Positions 17,839-25,858 are shown, counted from the stretch's first letter. The stretch is DNA of 57,329 bases from Bacteroidales bacterium (GCA_028709215.1 JAQVXI010000010.1:1-57329); one strand, 5' to 3'. Made by a program: numbers and translations. Notes: generated by a model from the letters alone, not told the origin.

Positions 17839-19151
17839 ACACGAGTACCTTTTAATGCGTTGCCTTCGTCGTTCCATTCACCCATCACAACCGGTACAAT
17901 TCGATTGATCCACTCCGGTTGATGCGGCATTTCGACACGAACGTAATGCTCGGTAAAACCATGCATCATGCCGTTTGATACGGCATGCTCAAATAAAACC
18001 ATCCCCACTCGTCCTTGCTGACTTTGATAAAAGGCATTCCACTTCCGATCCGACAATTCCTGCAAACGGATGTGCCGTTCCTTCTTCGTTTTGGGGCTTA
18101 CCACGTGTTCAATATGCAAGGCCTGCGTATCCGGGCGCTCGGAATAAGAAAAAACATGCAGCTGCGAAATCGATAAACCTTCGATAAACGCAAAGGCCTG
18201 CTCAAATCGCTCATCGGTCTCACCACGACTGCCCGTAATCACATCCACACCAATAAAGGCATTGGGCATGCGCTGACGAATAAGCTCCACTTTGTGCGCA
18301 AACAATGCCGTATCGTATCGACGATGCATCAAGCGCAACAAATCATCCTGACCGGCCTGCAAGGGAATATGAAAATGCGGTGCAAATCGTTTGGATCGGG
18401 CGATAAATTCAAGTATTTCATCCGTAAGGAGGTTGGGTTCGATCGAAGAGATTCGAAAACGATCGATGCCCTCTACCTCGTCCAGGGCTTGAATCAATTC
18501 AAGAAAGGTCTCACCGGTCGTTTTACCAAAATCGCCAATATTCACACCCGTAAGAACGATTTCACGCCCACCTTCGGCGGCAATTTCGGCTGCCTGTCGG
18601 GTCAACAGAGCAATGGAACCGTTTCGGCTTCTTCCACGTGCGATGGGTATGGTACAGTAGGTGCAAAAATAATCACAGCCATCCTGAACCTTCAAAAAAA
18701 AGCGGGTTCGATCTTCCCGGGAGTAAGAGGAGCGAAACTCCGTCAATCGCTGGGTGGACGAGGTAATGACAACCGGTTCTGTATTTTTATCCAAGCCCTC
18801 CAGATGGGCCGGTAAATCAAACTTTTCTTTTGCGCCCAAAACCAGATGCACGCCGGGTATACGTGCCACCTCTTCCGATTTGAGCTGAGCATAACAACCG
18901 GTCACCACCACAAACGCATCGGGATGTTGACGTACAAGACGCTGAATGGCCTGTCGACTTTTTTTATCGGCCGTTTCCGTTACCGAGCAGGTATTGATCA
19001 CACAGAGGTCTGCTTTTTCTCCGGGTTTGACCTTTTGATATCCGGCTTGGGAAAGGGTTTTTCCAAGGCTGGACAACTCCGCAAAATTCAGCTTACAACC
19101 CAAGCTGACGTACGCAACTTTTCGGGTCTTAAATTGAGAAGTATCAATCAT
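17835..19151 (-). CDS. mtaB: tRNA t6A37 methylthiotransferase MtaB
   Basis: Radical-SAM enzyme that adds a methylthio group to N6-threonylcarbamoyladenosine at position 37 of ANN-reading tRNAs. The 438-residue protein has the N-terminal UPF0004 domain with three cluster cysteines (SLGCKLNFAE, INTCSVTE, VTGCYAQ). The radical-SAM core carries CxxxCxxC in CDYFCTYCTIP near residue 153, and a C-terminal TRAM-like segment (VGMVLFEHAVSNGMMHGFTEHYVRV) closes the protein. MtaB rather than MiaB or RimO is called from the SLGCKLNFAE start and its length. It is the first gene of a three-gene operon. Confidence 0.92.
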   Translation of the reverse strand: MIDTSQFKTRKVAYVSLGCKLNFAELSSLGKTLSQAGYQKVKPGEKADLCVINTCSVTETADKKSRQAIQRLVRQHPDAFVVVTGCYAQLKSEEVARIPGVHLVLGAKEKFDLPAHLEGLDKNTEPVVITSSTQRLTEFRSSYSREDRTRFFLKVQDGCDYFCTYCTIPIARGRSRNGSIALLTRQAAEIAAEGGREIVLTGVNIGDFGKTTGETFLELIQALDEVEGIDRFRISSIEPNLLTDEILEFIARSKRFAPHFHIPLQAGQDDLLRLMHRRYDTALFAHKVELIRQRMPNAFIGVDVITGSRGETDERFEQAFAFIEGLSISQLHVFSYSERPDTQALHIEHVVSPKTKKERHIRLQELSDRKWNAFYQSQQGRVGMVLFEHAVSNGMMHGFTEHYVRVEMPHQPEWINRIVPVVMGEWNDEGNALKGTRV

Positions 19152-19170
19152 TGTTCATTGGTTCGAAAGA

Positions 19171-19178
19171 CAAAGGTA
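19171..19178 (-). promoter_or_regulatory. -7 element of the mtaB-lpxL-GT2 operon
   Basis: The minus strand reads TACCTTTG, a perfect TAnnTTTG, 19 bases upstream of the mtaB ATG. No matching TTG lies at the standard spacing. Confidence 0.55.
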
Positions 19179-19307
19179 CAACATATTTTTACAACCTATT
19201 CCTGCATAAATCATGCAAGTTTATGCATTTTTACATCAAAACAAGGGCGAATAAAAGTTTTTTTATGTTTTTTTAGAAAAATGAGTACACATCACAATTT
19301 TTATGCT

Positions 19308-19315
19308 TAATTTTG
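19308..19315 (+). promoter_or_regulatory. -7 element of the small acidic lipoprotein gene
   Basis: TAATTTTG matches TAnnTTTG and lies 46 bases upstream of the ATG at 19362, giving a leader of about 40 bases. Confidence 0.55.
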
Positions 19316-19361
19316 CCGCGATTTCAAAGAACTCCTATTTATTGTTTTAAAACAGAAAAAA

Positions 19362-19550
19362 ATGAAAAAGTTAGTATTATTCTTCGCTGTTGTTGTAGCT
19401 GTAACATTCGCATCTTGTGGCAACAAACAAGCAGAAGCTCCTGCTGAAGAAGTAGCTGTTGAAGAAGTTGTTGCAGAAGAAGTAGCTGCTGTTGTTGATT
19501 CAACAGTTGCTGTTATCGATTCTACAGTAACAGAAGTCGTAGCTGAATAA
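19362..19550 (+). CDS. Small acidic lipoprotein with valine/glutamate repeats
   Basis: A 62-residue predicted lipoprotein. A classic signal peptide (MKKLVLFFAVVVAVTFASC) ends in a lipobox with Cys19. The mature part of about 44 residues is nearly all Ala, Val, Glu and Asp/Ser/Thr, in internal repeats (EEVAVEEVVAEEVA, then VVDSTVAVIDSTVTEV). No basic residue follows Lys22. The protein should be helical, very acidic and tethered to a membrane. It has its own -7 element and a strong terminator, so it is a monocistronic, possibly abundant, transcript. I do not recognise a function; Lpp-like structural or charge-spacer roles are only guesses. Confidence 0.8.
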   Translation: MKKLVLFFAVVVAVTFASCGNKQAEAPAEEVAVEEVVAEEVAAVVDSTVAVIDSTVTEVVAE

Positions 19551-19568
19551 GCAGACAAAAATGAATTT

Positions 19569-19597
19569 AAAGTCCGCCACGTGCGGACTTTTTTTTT
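19569..19597 (+). terminator. Intrinsic terminator of the small lipoprotein gene
   Basis: An 8-bp stem AAGTCCGC / GCGGACTT with a 5-base loop is followed directly by T residues. Confidence 0.85.
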
Positions 19598-19623
19598 GCC
19601 CATTCCCGATACGCCAAAAGAGC

Positions 19624-19656
19624 ATAAAAAAACTCCCACCAAACGGTAGGAGTTCT
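19624..19656 (-). terminator. Intrinsic terminator of the rpsF-rpsR-rplI operon
   Basis: On the minus strand, stem AACTCC/GGAGTT is extended by ACC/GGT around a small loop and followed by seven T. It lies 23 bases past the rplI stop. Confidence 0.75.
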
Positions 19657-19678
19657 TTTTATATGGGATCAGGTCTGC

Positions 19679-20122
19679 TTATTCAGCAACCACTTCAAAA
19701 GCGACTTCCACACTCACTTCACGATGCAATTTTACAACGGCAGTGTAGCTACCGACTTCTTTTACGGCATCCTTCAAAACAATGGATTTGCGATCGATTT
19801 CAAAACCGGCCTTTTCGATGGCTTCCGCAATTTGAATCGGACCAACAGAACCAAAGATTTTGCCGGTTGAACTGACTTTGGCGCCAATGCTCAAGGTCAA
19901 ACCTTCCATTTTTGCTGCAAACGCTTCGGCATCTTTTTTCATTTGTGCCAGTTTATGGGCACGTTGCTTTTGATTCTCAGCCAACACTTTCTTGGCAGAC
20001 TCTGTGGCAATAATTGCCTTGCCTTGCGGAATCAGGTAGTTTCTACCGTAACCGCTTTTGACAGTAACGATATCATCCTTATACCCCAGGGTATTGATGT
20101 CTTCTTTCAGTATAATTTCCAT
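19679..20122 (-). CDS. rplI: 50S ribosomal protein L9
   Basis: Large-subunit protein that binds 23S rRNA near the L1 stalk and limits frameshifting. The 147-residue protein matches the two-domain family: N-terminal MEIILKEDINTLGYKDDIVTVKSGYGRNYLIPQGKA (the L9 signature), a long connecting helix (about residues 42-75), and the C-terminal domain with KIFGSVGPIQIAEAI. It is the last gene of rpsF-rpsR-rplI, 18 bases after rpsR. Confidence 0.98.
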   Translation of the reverse strand: MEIILKEDINTLGYKDDIVTVKSGYGRNYLIPQGKAIIATESAKKVLAENQKQRAHKLAQMKKDAEAFAAKMEGLTLSIGAKVSSTGKIFGSVGPIQIAEAIEKAGFEIDRKSIVLKDAVKEVGSYTAVVKLHREVSVEVAFEVVAE

Positions 20123-20140
20123 ACAATTTCTCCTTTCAAA

Positions 20141-20410
20141 TTATTTCATCATGTCGGTTACGAAGGGCAACAATGCCAAGTGACGTGCACGCTTAACCGC
20201 TTGAGCAACCTTGCGTTGGAACTTCAACGAAGTACCCGTCAAACGACGAGGCAAAATCTTACCTTGTTCGTTCAGAAATTTCTTCAAAAATTCGGGATCT
20301 TTGTAGTCAATGTACTTAATACCGCTTTTTTTGAATCGACAGTATTTTTTCTTTTTCAGATCGACCGTAGGAGGGGTCAAATAACGGATTTCAGATGAGT
20401 TTTGTGCCAT
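20141..20410 (-). CDS. rpsR: 30S ribosomal protein S18
   Basis: Small-subunit protein that forms a heterodimer with S6 on the 16S rRNA platform. The 89-residue protein has the diagnostic [31 protein letters not shown] and [29 protein letters not shown] segments. It lies 3 bases downstream of rpsF, so translation is probably coupled. Confidence 0.98.
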   Translation of the reverse strand: MAQNSSEIRYLTPPTVDLKKKKYCRFKKSGIKYIDYKDPEFLKKFLNEQGKILPRRLTGTSLKFQRKVAQAVKRARHLALLPFVTDMMK

Positions 20411-20413
20411 AAT

Positions 20414-20764
20414 TTAATTCTCCTTCACTTCTTTAGATTGTTTCAAACTTCTTCTCTTTTCAGCATACAAAGCGTGGAACTTATCCTGACGTACAGTCAG
20501 ATAACGGAGCACGCGTTCGTCACGACGGAAGTTTAATTCGAGGGTAGCCACCAATGAAGGATCGGCTTTAAACTCTAGCATTTGATAGAACCCGGTCGAT
20601 TTTTTTGTAATTGGATATTCCAATTTACGCAAACCCCAAGATTCTTCATGCACAATTTCTGCACCTGCATCGGTGAGCAGGGTTTTGAATTTTTCTACCG
20701 CTTCCTTCATCTGAACATCAGACAAAACGGGAGTTAAAATGAAAACGGTTTCGTAATTGTTCAT
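20414..20764 (-). CDS. rpsF: 30S ribosomal protein S6
   Basis: Platform protein that pairs with S18. The 116-residue protein begins [16 protein letters not shown], the normal S6 N-terminus, and contains [23 protein letters not shown]. The reading frame stays open for 28 more codons to 20848, but that stretch covers the promoter and the leader hairpin, so the ATG at 20764 is used. It is the first gene of the operon. An S6:S18 complex feeding back on the leader is known in other phyla and is a candidate regulator here. Confidence 0.97.
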   Translation of the reverse strand: MNNYETVFILTPVLSDVQMKEAVEKFKTLLTDAGAEIVHEESWGLRKLEYPITKKSTGFYQMLEFKADPSLVATLELNFRRDERVLRYLTVRQDKFHALYAEKRRSLKQSKEVKEN

Positions 20765-20802
20765 AAATTTTGATTCATTTAAAACTTTAAACGTGTTATG
20801 TA

Positions 20803-20832
20803 CGAATGGATTGAGATACTCCAATTCATTCG
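20803..20832 (-). promoter_or_regulatory. rpsF leader hairpin (candidate ribosomal-protein autoregulatory element)
   Basis: In the 5' leader on the minus strand a 30-base palindrome folds on itself. Its outer six pairs are CGAATG/CATTCG and its inner pairs ATTG/CAAT, separated by single mismatches. It begins about 14 bases after the -7 element and ends 38 bases before the rpsF ATG. A role in S6:S18 control is inferred from position only. Confidence 0.5.
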
Positions 20833-20845
20833 ACAAAAAGCGGGG

Positions 20846-20876
20846 CAAAGATAGAAAATAATTTCAAACCGGACAA
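20846..20876 (-). promoter_or_regulatory. Promoter of the rpsF-rpsR-rplI operon
   Basis: On the minus strand, TTG at 20876-20874 is followed by a 20-base spacer and TATCTTTG at 20853-20846. It predicts a leader of about 77 bases. Confidence 0.65.
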
Positions 20877-20924
20877 GTATTCAAAAAAAGCAGGTGTTTT
20901 TTTCGCTGCACAAAATTTATTGAC

Positions 20925-20932
20925 TACATTTG
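20925..20932 (+). promoter_or_regulatory. -7 element of the 56-residue membrane protein gene
   Basis: TACATTTG matches TAnnTTTG, 36 bases upstream of the ATG at 20969. The reading frame's upstream TTG (20930) lies within this element and is not used. Confidence 0.55.
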
Positions 20933-20968
20933 ACCTCTGTAAACCCGAACATATCAAAAACCGGCACA

Positions 20969-21139
20969 ATGAAAGCATTATTAAAAAACCTTGGCATCAT
21001 CCTGGTATTGATAGCCGTCGTTGTATTGGCTGTTCCAGCTTTTAGCGGCACGACATCCAACTTGAGCATTGGCATCGCTGCCATACTACTTGTTGTCGGC
21101 GTCCTGTCCCACATCTTTATCAATAAAAAGATTGATTGA
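20969..21139 (+). CDS. Small two-helix membrane protein, 56 residues
   Basis: An unrecognised protein consisting of a short basic N-terminus (MKALLKNLG), a first transmembrane helix (IILVLIAVVVLAVPAF), and a short polar turn (SGTTSNLS). A second helix (IGIAAILLVVGVLSHIFI) and a basic tail (NKKID) follow. By the positive-inside rule both ends face the cytoplasm. It has its own -7 element and shares a strong bidirectional terminator with rprY. Small two-helix proteins of this type are widespread in Bacteroidales without known function. Confidence 0.75.
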   Translation: MKALLKNLGIILVLIAVVVLAVPAFSGTTSNLSIGIAAILLVVGVLSHIFINKKID

Positions 21140-21160
21140 GTTTTACGGAACCAAGCCATA

Positions 21161-21194
21161 AAAAAAACCGATGCCTGCGCATCGGTTTTTTTTT
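21161..21194. terminator. Bidirectional terminator (56-residue gene / rprY)
   Basis: A perfect stem ACCGATGC / GCATCGGT with a 4-base loop is flanked by an A-run and a T-run, so it can serve both convergent transcripts. Confidence 0.88.
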
Positions 21195-21200
21195 GGATCA

Positions 21201-21896
21201 TCAATCCGGTACGACCAGCTTGTACCCTTTACCATGAATGTTCATAATCTGAACCGATTCATCCTCCTTCAGATGCTTGCGCAATTTGGTGATGTACACA
21301 TCCATACTCCGCGCATTGAAATAGGTATTTTCTTCCCAGATCGTCATCAAGGCATAATTTCGCTCCAAGATCTGATTCTTATGACTGCACAACAAGGTAA
21401 GCAGATCATTTTCCTTTGTCGTCAGTTTTGTTTGCTTTTCACCCATACTCAAAATCTGCTTGGCCGTATCAAACGTATACCCTCCGATCGTATACACCTG
21501 AATATCGGCAGCTTTCTTTCCTTTGACACGACGAATGATGGCCTCAATACGGAAAAGCAATTCTTCCATACTAAACGGTTTGGTCAAATAATCATCCGCC
21601 CCAATTTTAAATCCCATCAGAATATCATCCTTCAGGTTCTTGGCCGTCAAAAAAACGATGGGCACCTCAGCATTCATACCACGTATTTCCTGAGCCAGCG
21701 TAAATCCGTCCATCTTGGGCATCATGACATCCAGCACGCAGAGATCGTACTTATTCTTTTGAAAGGCTCTCAAGCCTTTTTCACCATCCGGCATCAAGTC
21801 GGCAAGCAAACCCTTGGCTTGTAGATACTCACGCAGCAACATGCCCAAATTCTCGTCGTCTTCACACAACAAGATTCGCAATTTTTCTTCTGTCAT
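21201..21896 (-). CDS. rprY: OmpR-family response regulator, RprY-like
   Basis: A 231-residue DNA-binding response regulator. The receiver domain carries acidic pocket residues in LLCEDDE, the phospho-acceptor Asp in LCVLDVMMPKMDG, and Lys in YLTKPFSMEEL. A winged-helix Trans_reg_C domain (about residues 130-229, ending DVYITKLRKHLKEDESVQIMNIHGKGYKL) follows. It overlaps the kinase gene by 4 bases (ATGA). The pair matches RprX/RprY of Bacteroides in order and size; RprY has been linked to metabolic and stress genes there. The target genes in this organism are unknown. Confidence 0.88.
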   Translation of the reverse strand: MTEEKLRILLCEDDENLGMLLREYLQAKGLLADLMPDGEKGLRAFQKNKYDLCVLDVMMPKMDGFTLAQEIRGMNAEVPIVFLTAKNLKDDILMGFKIGADDYLTKPFSMEELLFRIEAIIRRVKGKKAADIQVYTIGGYTFDTAKQILSMGEKQTKLTTKENDLLTLLCSHKNQILERNYALMTIWEENTYFNARSMDVYITKLRKHLKEDESVQIMNIHGKGYKLVVPD

Positions 21897-23452
21897 AACT
21901 CATTTTTTATTAGTGGTAAACTGATGATAAAGCTCGTACCCAATCCATGCTCACTTTCGGCACGGATGCTCCCGTTGTGGCTCTCGACGATTTTGCGAAC
22001 GTAAGCCAAACCGAGCCCAAAGCCCTTCACGTTGTGAACATTGCCCGTTGGAACCCGATAAAATCGTTCAAAAACTTTCTTCAAATGCTCTTTTTTAATG
22101 CCCATACCATTGTCTGTCACAGAAATCATCAAACGCCCCTTCTCGTTCCAGGTCTTCACCTTCAAACGCAAATCACGCTCGCCATGACGATATTTCACCG
22201 CATTGTCCAACAGATTAAAAAAGACGTTGGTCAAATGCATTTCATCGGCAGTCACCGTAGACTGTTCCGCTTTCAAATCGGCTTCAATGCGTCCGTCAAA
22301 ATTTTCGACCTTGAGCGCAAACGTTGCTACAACCGTATCCAACACATCGTTTACTTCGACCTCCTTAAAGGTCAAACTCGAATTATCCCGTTCCAACAAA
22401 GAGACCTGCAATACCTTTTCAACCTGAAAGCCCAATCGCTTTGTTTCATCCACAATGACTCCCGAAATATGCTTCAACATCGCCGGCGTTTTTCCGACAT
22501 CCACATCCTTCAGCATCTGTGCAGCCAACGAGATGGTTGAAATAGGCGTTTTCAATTCGTGTGTCATGTTGTTTACAAAATCATTTTTCATATCGCCCAA
22601 CTTCTTTTGTCGGAAGATTACAAAAATGGTAAAGGCAAACACCAGCAACAACACCATCGAGAAAAAGACCGAAGGCAAAAAGATGCGCGTGGTCTCAAGC
22701 AAATAATCCCGCCTGGAAGGAAAATACAAATGCAACGTGCCCGTTCGTACACCCGGATCGTTTGGAAACAAGGTTTGCTTGTATCCAACCTCCGACTCCG
22801 TCAGCATATCCTTGCATCGATACACTTCCTGATCGTTTTTGTCGGTCACTTTAAAATGAAACGGCATATTACCCAAACCATTGTTAGCCAGTTCCACCTT
22901 TAAATAATGCTCCAACTTACTAAAGTCAACCCGCTGTTGTATGGGCAAATCCTTGGCCTCATATAAGATACGAAGCACCACATCGTCCAACAACTTCTTC
23001 TGAAGCAAATAACGTTCACGCAGCGTTTGCTGCATCTTACTGGATGTTTTCAACAAATCATTCTTGCCTTGACTCATCGAAATAAACACCTGTGGCATAT
23101 TGGGTTTTATCGTCGTACTTTGCTCGTATTCCCAGACCGAAGAATACGAATTTTTCCCGCCGATGGAAAGCAATCGGGAGCGCGTTTGCTGCAACTGCAC
23201 ACCACCGGAGCTAATCTGTGGCAGAGAGAGTGTTGTACTCGTTTTTTCATCCAAATCTTCTTCCAAAAAACGAGCCGTTTCATCCAGTTCTAAATTGCGA
23301 ACTACCTGAAAAAGCGTCCGCTTAACCGCCTCGTTAAATTGTTCTATACGGTTTCTGGACAGAATCCGCATATACGAAAACTGCAGCGTCATCAGGCTGG
23401 CAAACGTTAATGCCATGACCACGACCAAAAGCCAGATTACCCATTTCTTCAT
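21893..23452 (-). CDS. rprX: Sensor histidine kinase, RprX-like
   Basis: A 519-residue membrane kinase. TM1 is about residues 4-24, a periplasmic sensor region of about 220 residues follows, and TM2 is about 255-280 (FLPSVFFSMVLLLVFAFTIFVIF). The HisKA dimerisation domain has phospho-His in NNMTHELKTPIST. The HATPase domain carries an N-box (FFNLLDNAVKYRHGERD), G1 (SVTDNGMGIKKE) and G2 (GFGLGLAYVRKIVE). It phosphorylates the downstream RprY. A TTG-N19-TATTTTTG promoter ends four bases before the ATG, suggesting a leaderless or near-leaderless mRNA. Confidence 0.9.
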   Translation of the reverse strand: MKKWVIWLLVVVMALTFASLMTLQFSYMRILSRNRIEQFNEAVKRTLFQVVRNLELDETARFLEEDLDEKTSTTLSLPQISSGGVQLQQTRSRLLSIGGKNSYSSVWEYEQSTTIKPNMPQVFISMSQGKNDLLKTSSKMQQTLRERYLLQKKLLDDVVLRILYEAKDLPIQQRVDFSKLEHYLKVELANNGLGNMPFHFKVTDKNDQEVYRCKDMLTESEVGYKQTLFPNDPGVRTGTLHLYFPSRRDYLLETTRIFLPSVFFSMVLLLVFAFTIFVIFRQKKLGDMKNDFVNNMTHELKTPISTISLAAQMLKDVDVGKTPAMLKHISGVIVDETKRLGFQVEKVLQVSLLERDNSSLTFKEVEVNDVLDTVVATFALKVENFDGRIEADLKAEQSTVTADEMHLTNVFFNLLDNAVKYRHGERDLRLKVKTWNEKGRLMISVTDNGMGIKKEHLKKVFERFYRVPTGNVHNVKGFGLGLAYVRKIVESHNGSIRAESEHGLGTSFIISLPLIKNEL

Positions 23453-23456
23453 AACA

Positions 23457-23486
23457 CAAAAATACGCTGTAATTTTAACAATTCAA
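23457..23486 (-). promoter_or_regulatory. Promoter of rprXY, abutting the start codon
   Basis: On the minus strand, TTG at 23486-23484, a 19-base spacer, and TATTTTTG at 23464-23457 are followed by TGTT and then the ATG at 23452. Both boxes and the spacing match the consensus. Confidence 0.65.
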
Positions 23487-23531
23487 GCCGCGTTTTGTTT
23501 ATTTGACGTAGACGAAACACTAATTAACACG

Positions 23532-23565
23532 AAAAAAAAGGGCTGCAGGAAAACCCGCAACCCTT
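23532..23565 (-). terminator. Intrinsic terminator of the EF-G2-like gene
   Basis: On the minus strand, AAGGG-x-TGC-x-GG pairs with CC-x-GCA-x-CCCTT. The stem is interrupted by single mismatches and followed by eight T. It lies 21 bases after the stop codon. Confidence 0.75.
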
Positions 23566-23586
23566 CATCACTCCAAAACACAGGTT

Positions 23587-25740
23587 TTATTCAACCTGTT
23601 GTGCCTCATAGGCTTTAAGCAGTTTATCCTGTACATCCGCAGGAACCAATTCGTAGTTTGCAAATTTCAAACTAAACGAAGCACGTCCACCCGTCAGCGA
23701 ACTCAAGGTCGTGGAATACGTCGACATCTCCTTCAAGGGCACTTTGGCCAATAATTTCTCATATCCTTTTTCGCTACTCATACCCATGATCAGGGCCCTA
23801 CGCCCTTGCAGATCACTCATAATGTCTCCCAATCGATCACCGGGCACCAACACTTCTACATCGTAAATCGGCTCCAGAATCTTTGGTCCTGCATTTTTAA
23901 AGGCTTCGCTGAACGCATTTCGACCGGCAAGCATAAAGGAAATCTCGTTGGAGTCTACCGGGTGCATCTTGCCATCATAAACGATCACTCGTACATCGCG
24001 CGCATACGATCCGGTCAATGGACCTTGTTCCATGCGTGACATAATGCCCTTTTGTATGGCCGGCAAAAAACGGGCATCAATGGCACCTCCGACGATGCTG
24101 TTTACAAAAACCAGCTTTCCGCCCCATTCCAACGGAATTTCCTGCACGTCACGGATAGACACCTTAAACTCTTGTCCTCCAAACTTGTAGACCTCCGGCG
24201 TTGGCATCCCCTCATGATAGGGCTCTACAATGAGGTGCACTTCGCCAAACTGCCCTGCGCCACCCGACTGCTTCTTGTGTCGGTAATCGGCACGCGCCGA
24301 CTTGGTAATGGTCTCACGGTAGGGTATTTTGGGTTCAATAAACTGAATGGGTAACTTTTCGTTGTTCTCAATACGCCACTTAAGTGTCCTCAAATGAAAC
24401 TCTCCTTGTCCGTGCACAATGGTTTGCTTCAATTCTTTCGACTGTTCCAAAATCCAGGTCGGATCTTCTTCCCGCATGCGATTGAGTATGGACATCATCT
24501 TTTCCACATCCGCTTCATTGACCGGCTTAATGGCTCTTCGGTACTTGGAATTGGGGTATTTAATAAATTTAAACTGGTGCTCCACACCTTTACCATTCAA
24601 CGTATTTCCTGTTTTGACATCCTTCAGCTTGACCGTTGCACCGATATCGCCTGCAACCATTTTTTCCACCTTAATGCGGTTGGATCCGGCTACGCAAAAC
24701 AACTGTGCAATGCGCTCCTTGGACCCCCGATCCGTATTTTGCAAATCATCCCCTTCACGCAACGTACCGGACATGACCCGAAAATAATTCACTTCACCAA
24801 TGTGCGGTTCTACGGAAGTTTTAAAGAAAAAAACGCTGGTAGGACCGGATTCATCTGCTGCTACCGGTTCACCATTTGTGTTTTCGTATTTGGGCATTTC
24901 ACTGACAAAAGGCACTACGTTGCTGAGAAACTCCATCAACCGTCGCACCCCCATATCTTTGGCTGCACTCACACAAAAGACCGGAAATATCCCTCGTTGA
25001 ATCAACCCCTCCCGAATACCCGTTCGTATCTCATCTTCCGAAAGTGTACTCTGATCAAAAAATTTCTCCATCAATTCTTCGTCGTTTTCGGCGGCAGCCT
25101 CCACTAAGGTGGCATGCATGGCCTCCGCTTTTTCACGCTCCGACGCAGGAATCTCACTGATGACAGGTTCTCCTCCGTCCGGCCCCCACTGATATTGCTT
25201 CATCACCAATACATCGATCAAGGTATTGAAGCCCGGACCGCTTGACAACGGATACTGAACGGGCACCACCTTACTTCCGTATGATTCCTTGAGTTGTTCG
25301 ATGATCTGCTCGTAATCCGCTTTTTCGTGATCCAACTGATTGATGACAAAAATAACCGGCTTATTGTACCGTTCGGTATTGCGAAAACTATTCTGCGTAC
25401 CGACTTCCACTCCGTATTGAGCATTCAACAACAACAAAGCAGTATCGGTAACATTTAACGCAGTGACGGCACCCCCAACAAAATCATCCGCACCCGGGCA
25501 ATCAATAAAATTCAATTTTCGATTGTTCCACTCCACATGAAACAGCGTGGCAAAAACCGAATATCCATACTCGTGCTCTACAGGGAAATAGTCACAAACC
25601 GTGTTATGAGCCTCCACGTTCCCGCGACGTTTTATCAAACCACCCTCGTAAAGCATGGCTTCAGCGAGTGTGGTTTTTCCGGCTCTCGAACTCCCCAATA
25701 AGGAGATGTTCTTAATTTCATTGGATTGATACACTTTCAT
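23587..25740 (-). CDS. Elongation factor G paralogue, EF-G2-like
   Basis: A 717-residue EF-G-type translocation factor with all EF-G domains: a G domain, domain II from about 290, III-V to the end, and a C-terminal GRASFSLKFANYELVP. The P-loop is present (GSSRAGKT, 16-23) but has lost the canonical GHVDAGKT context. The G3 motif reads DCPGADDF, so Ala84 stands where translational GTPases have the catalytic His of DTPGH. G4 reads NQLD instead of NKxD. These changes predict little or no GTP hydrolysis, matching the EF-G2 of gut Bacteroides, which was reported to translocate without GTPase activity and to be important under nutrient limitation. The housekeeping fusA must lie elsewhere. Confidence 0.9.
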   Translation of the reverse strand: MKVYQSNEIKNISLLGSSRAGKTTLAEAMLYEGGLIKRRGNVEAHNTVCDYFPVEHEYGYSVFATLFHVEWNNRKLNFIDCPGADDFVGGAVTALNVTDTALLLLNAQYGVEVGTQNSFRNTERYNKPVIFVINQLDHEKADYEQIIEQLKESYGSKVVPVQYPLSSGPGFNTLIDVLVMKQYQWGPDGGEPVISEIPASEREKAEAMHATLVEAAAENDEELMEKFFDQSTLSEDEIRTGIREGLIQRGIFPVFCVSAAKDMGVRRLMEFLSNVVPFVSEMPKYENTNGEPVAADESGPTSVFFFKTSVEPHIGEVNYFRVMSGTLREGDDLQNTDRGSKERIAQLFCVAGSNRIKVEKMVAGDIGATVKLKDVKTGNTLNGKGVEHQFKFIKYPNSKYRRAIKPVNEADVEKMMSILNRMREEDPTWILEQSKELKQTIVHGQGEFHLRTLKWRIENNEKLPIQFIEPKIPYRETITKSARADYRHKKQSGGAGQFGEVHLIVEPYHEGMPTPEVYKFGGQEFKVSIRDVQEIPLEWGGKLVFVNSIVGGAIDARFLPAIQKGIMSRMEQGPLTGSYARDVRVIVYDGKMHPVDSNEISFMLAGRNAFSEAFKNAGPKILEPIYDVEVLVPGDRLGDIMSDLQGRRALIMGMSSEKGYEKLLAKVPLKEMSTYSTTLSSLTGGRASFSLKFANYELVPADVQDKLLKAYEAQQVE

Positions 25741-25858
25741 ATTTCATGGATTAAATGTGTAATTTTCTTAAGGCATCGCAAAGTATAAAAACCCGAAGGC
25801 AAATGCAATTCTATAACCTAGTTATAAAACAATGTTTTTTAGCATAGATACTCTTTTG

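Noticed and set aside
16963-17922. 319-residue open frame opposite lpxL
   Set aside because: The composition (His, Gln, Lys, Arg-rich, no domain) is that of a shadow. The minus-strand protein has the HX4E acyltransferase motif and operon overlaps.
19307-19642. 111-residue Ser/Thr-rich frame opposite the small lipoprotein
   Set aside because: The serine/threonine repeat is just the complement of the GAA/GTA/GCT codons of the lipoprotein; the plus strand has a signal peptide, lipobox, promoter and terminator.
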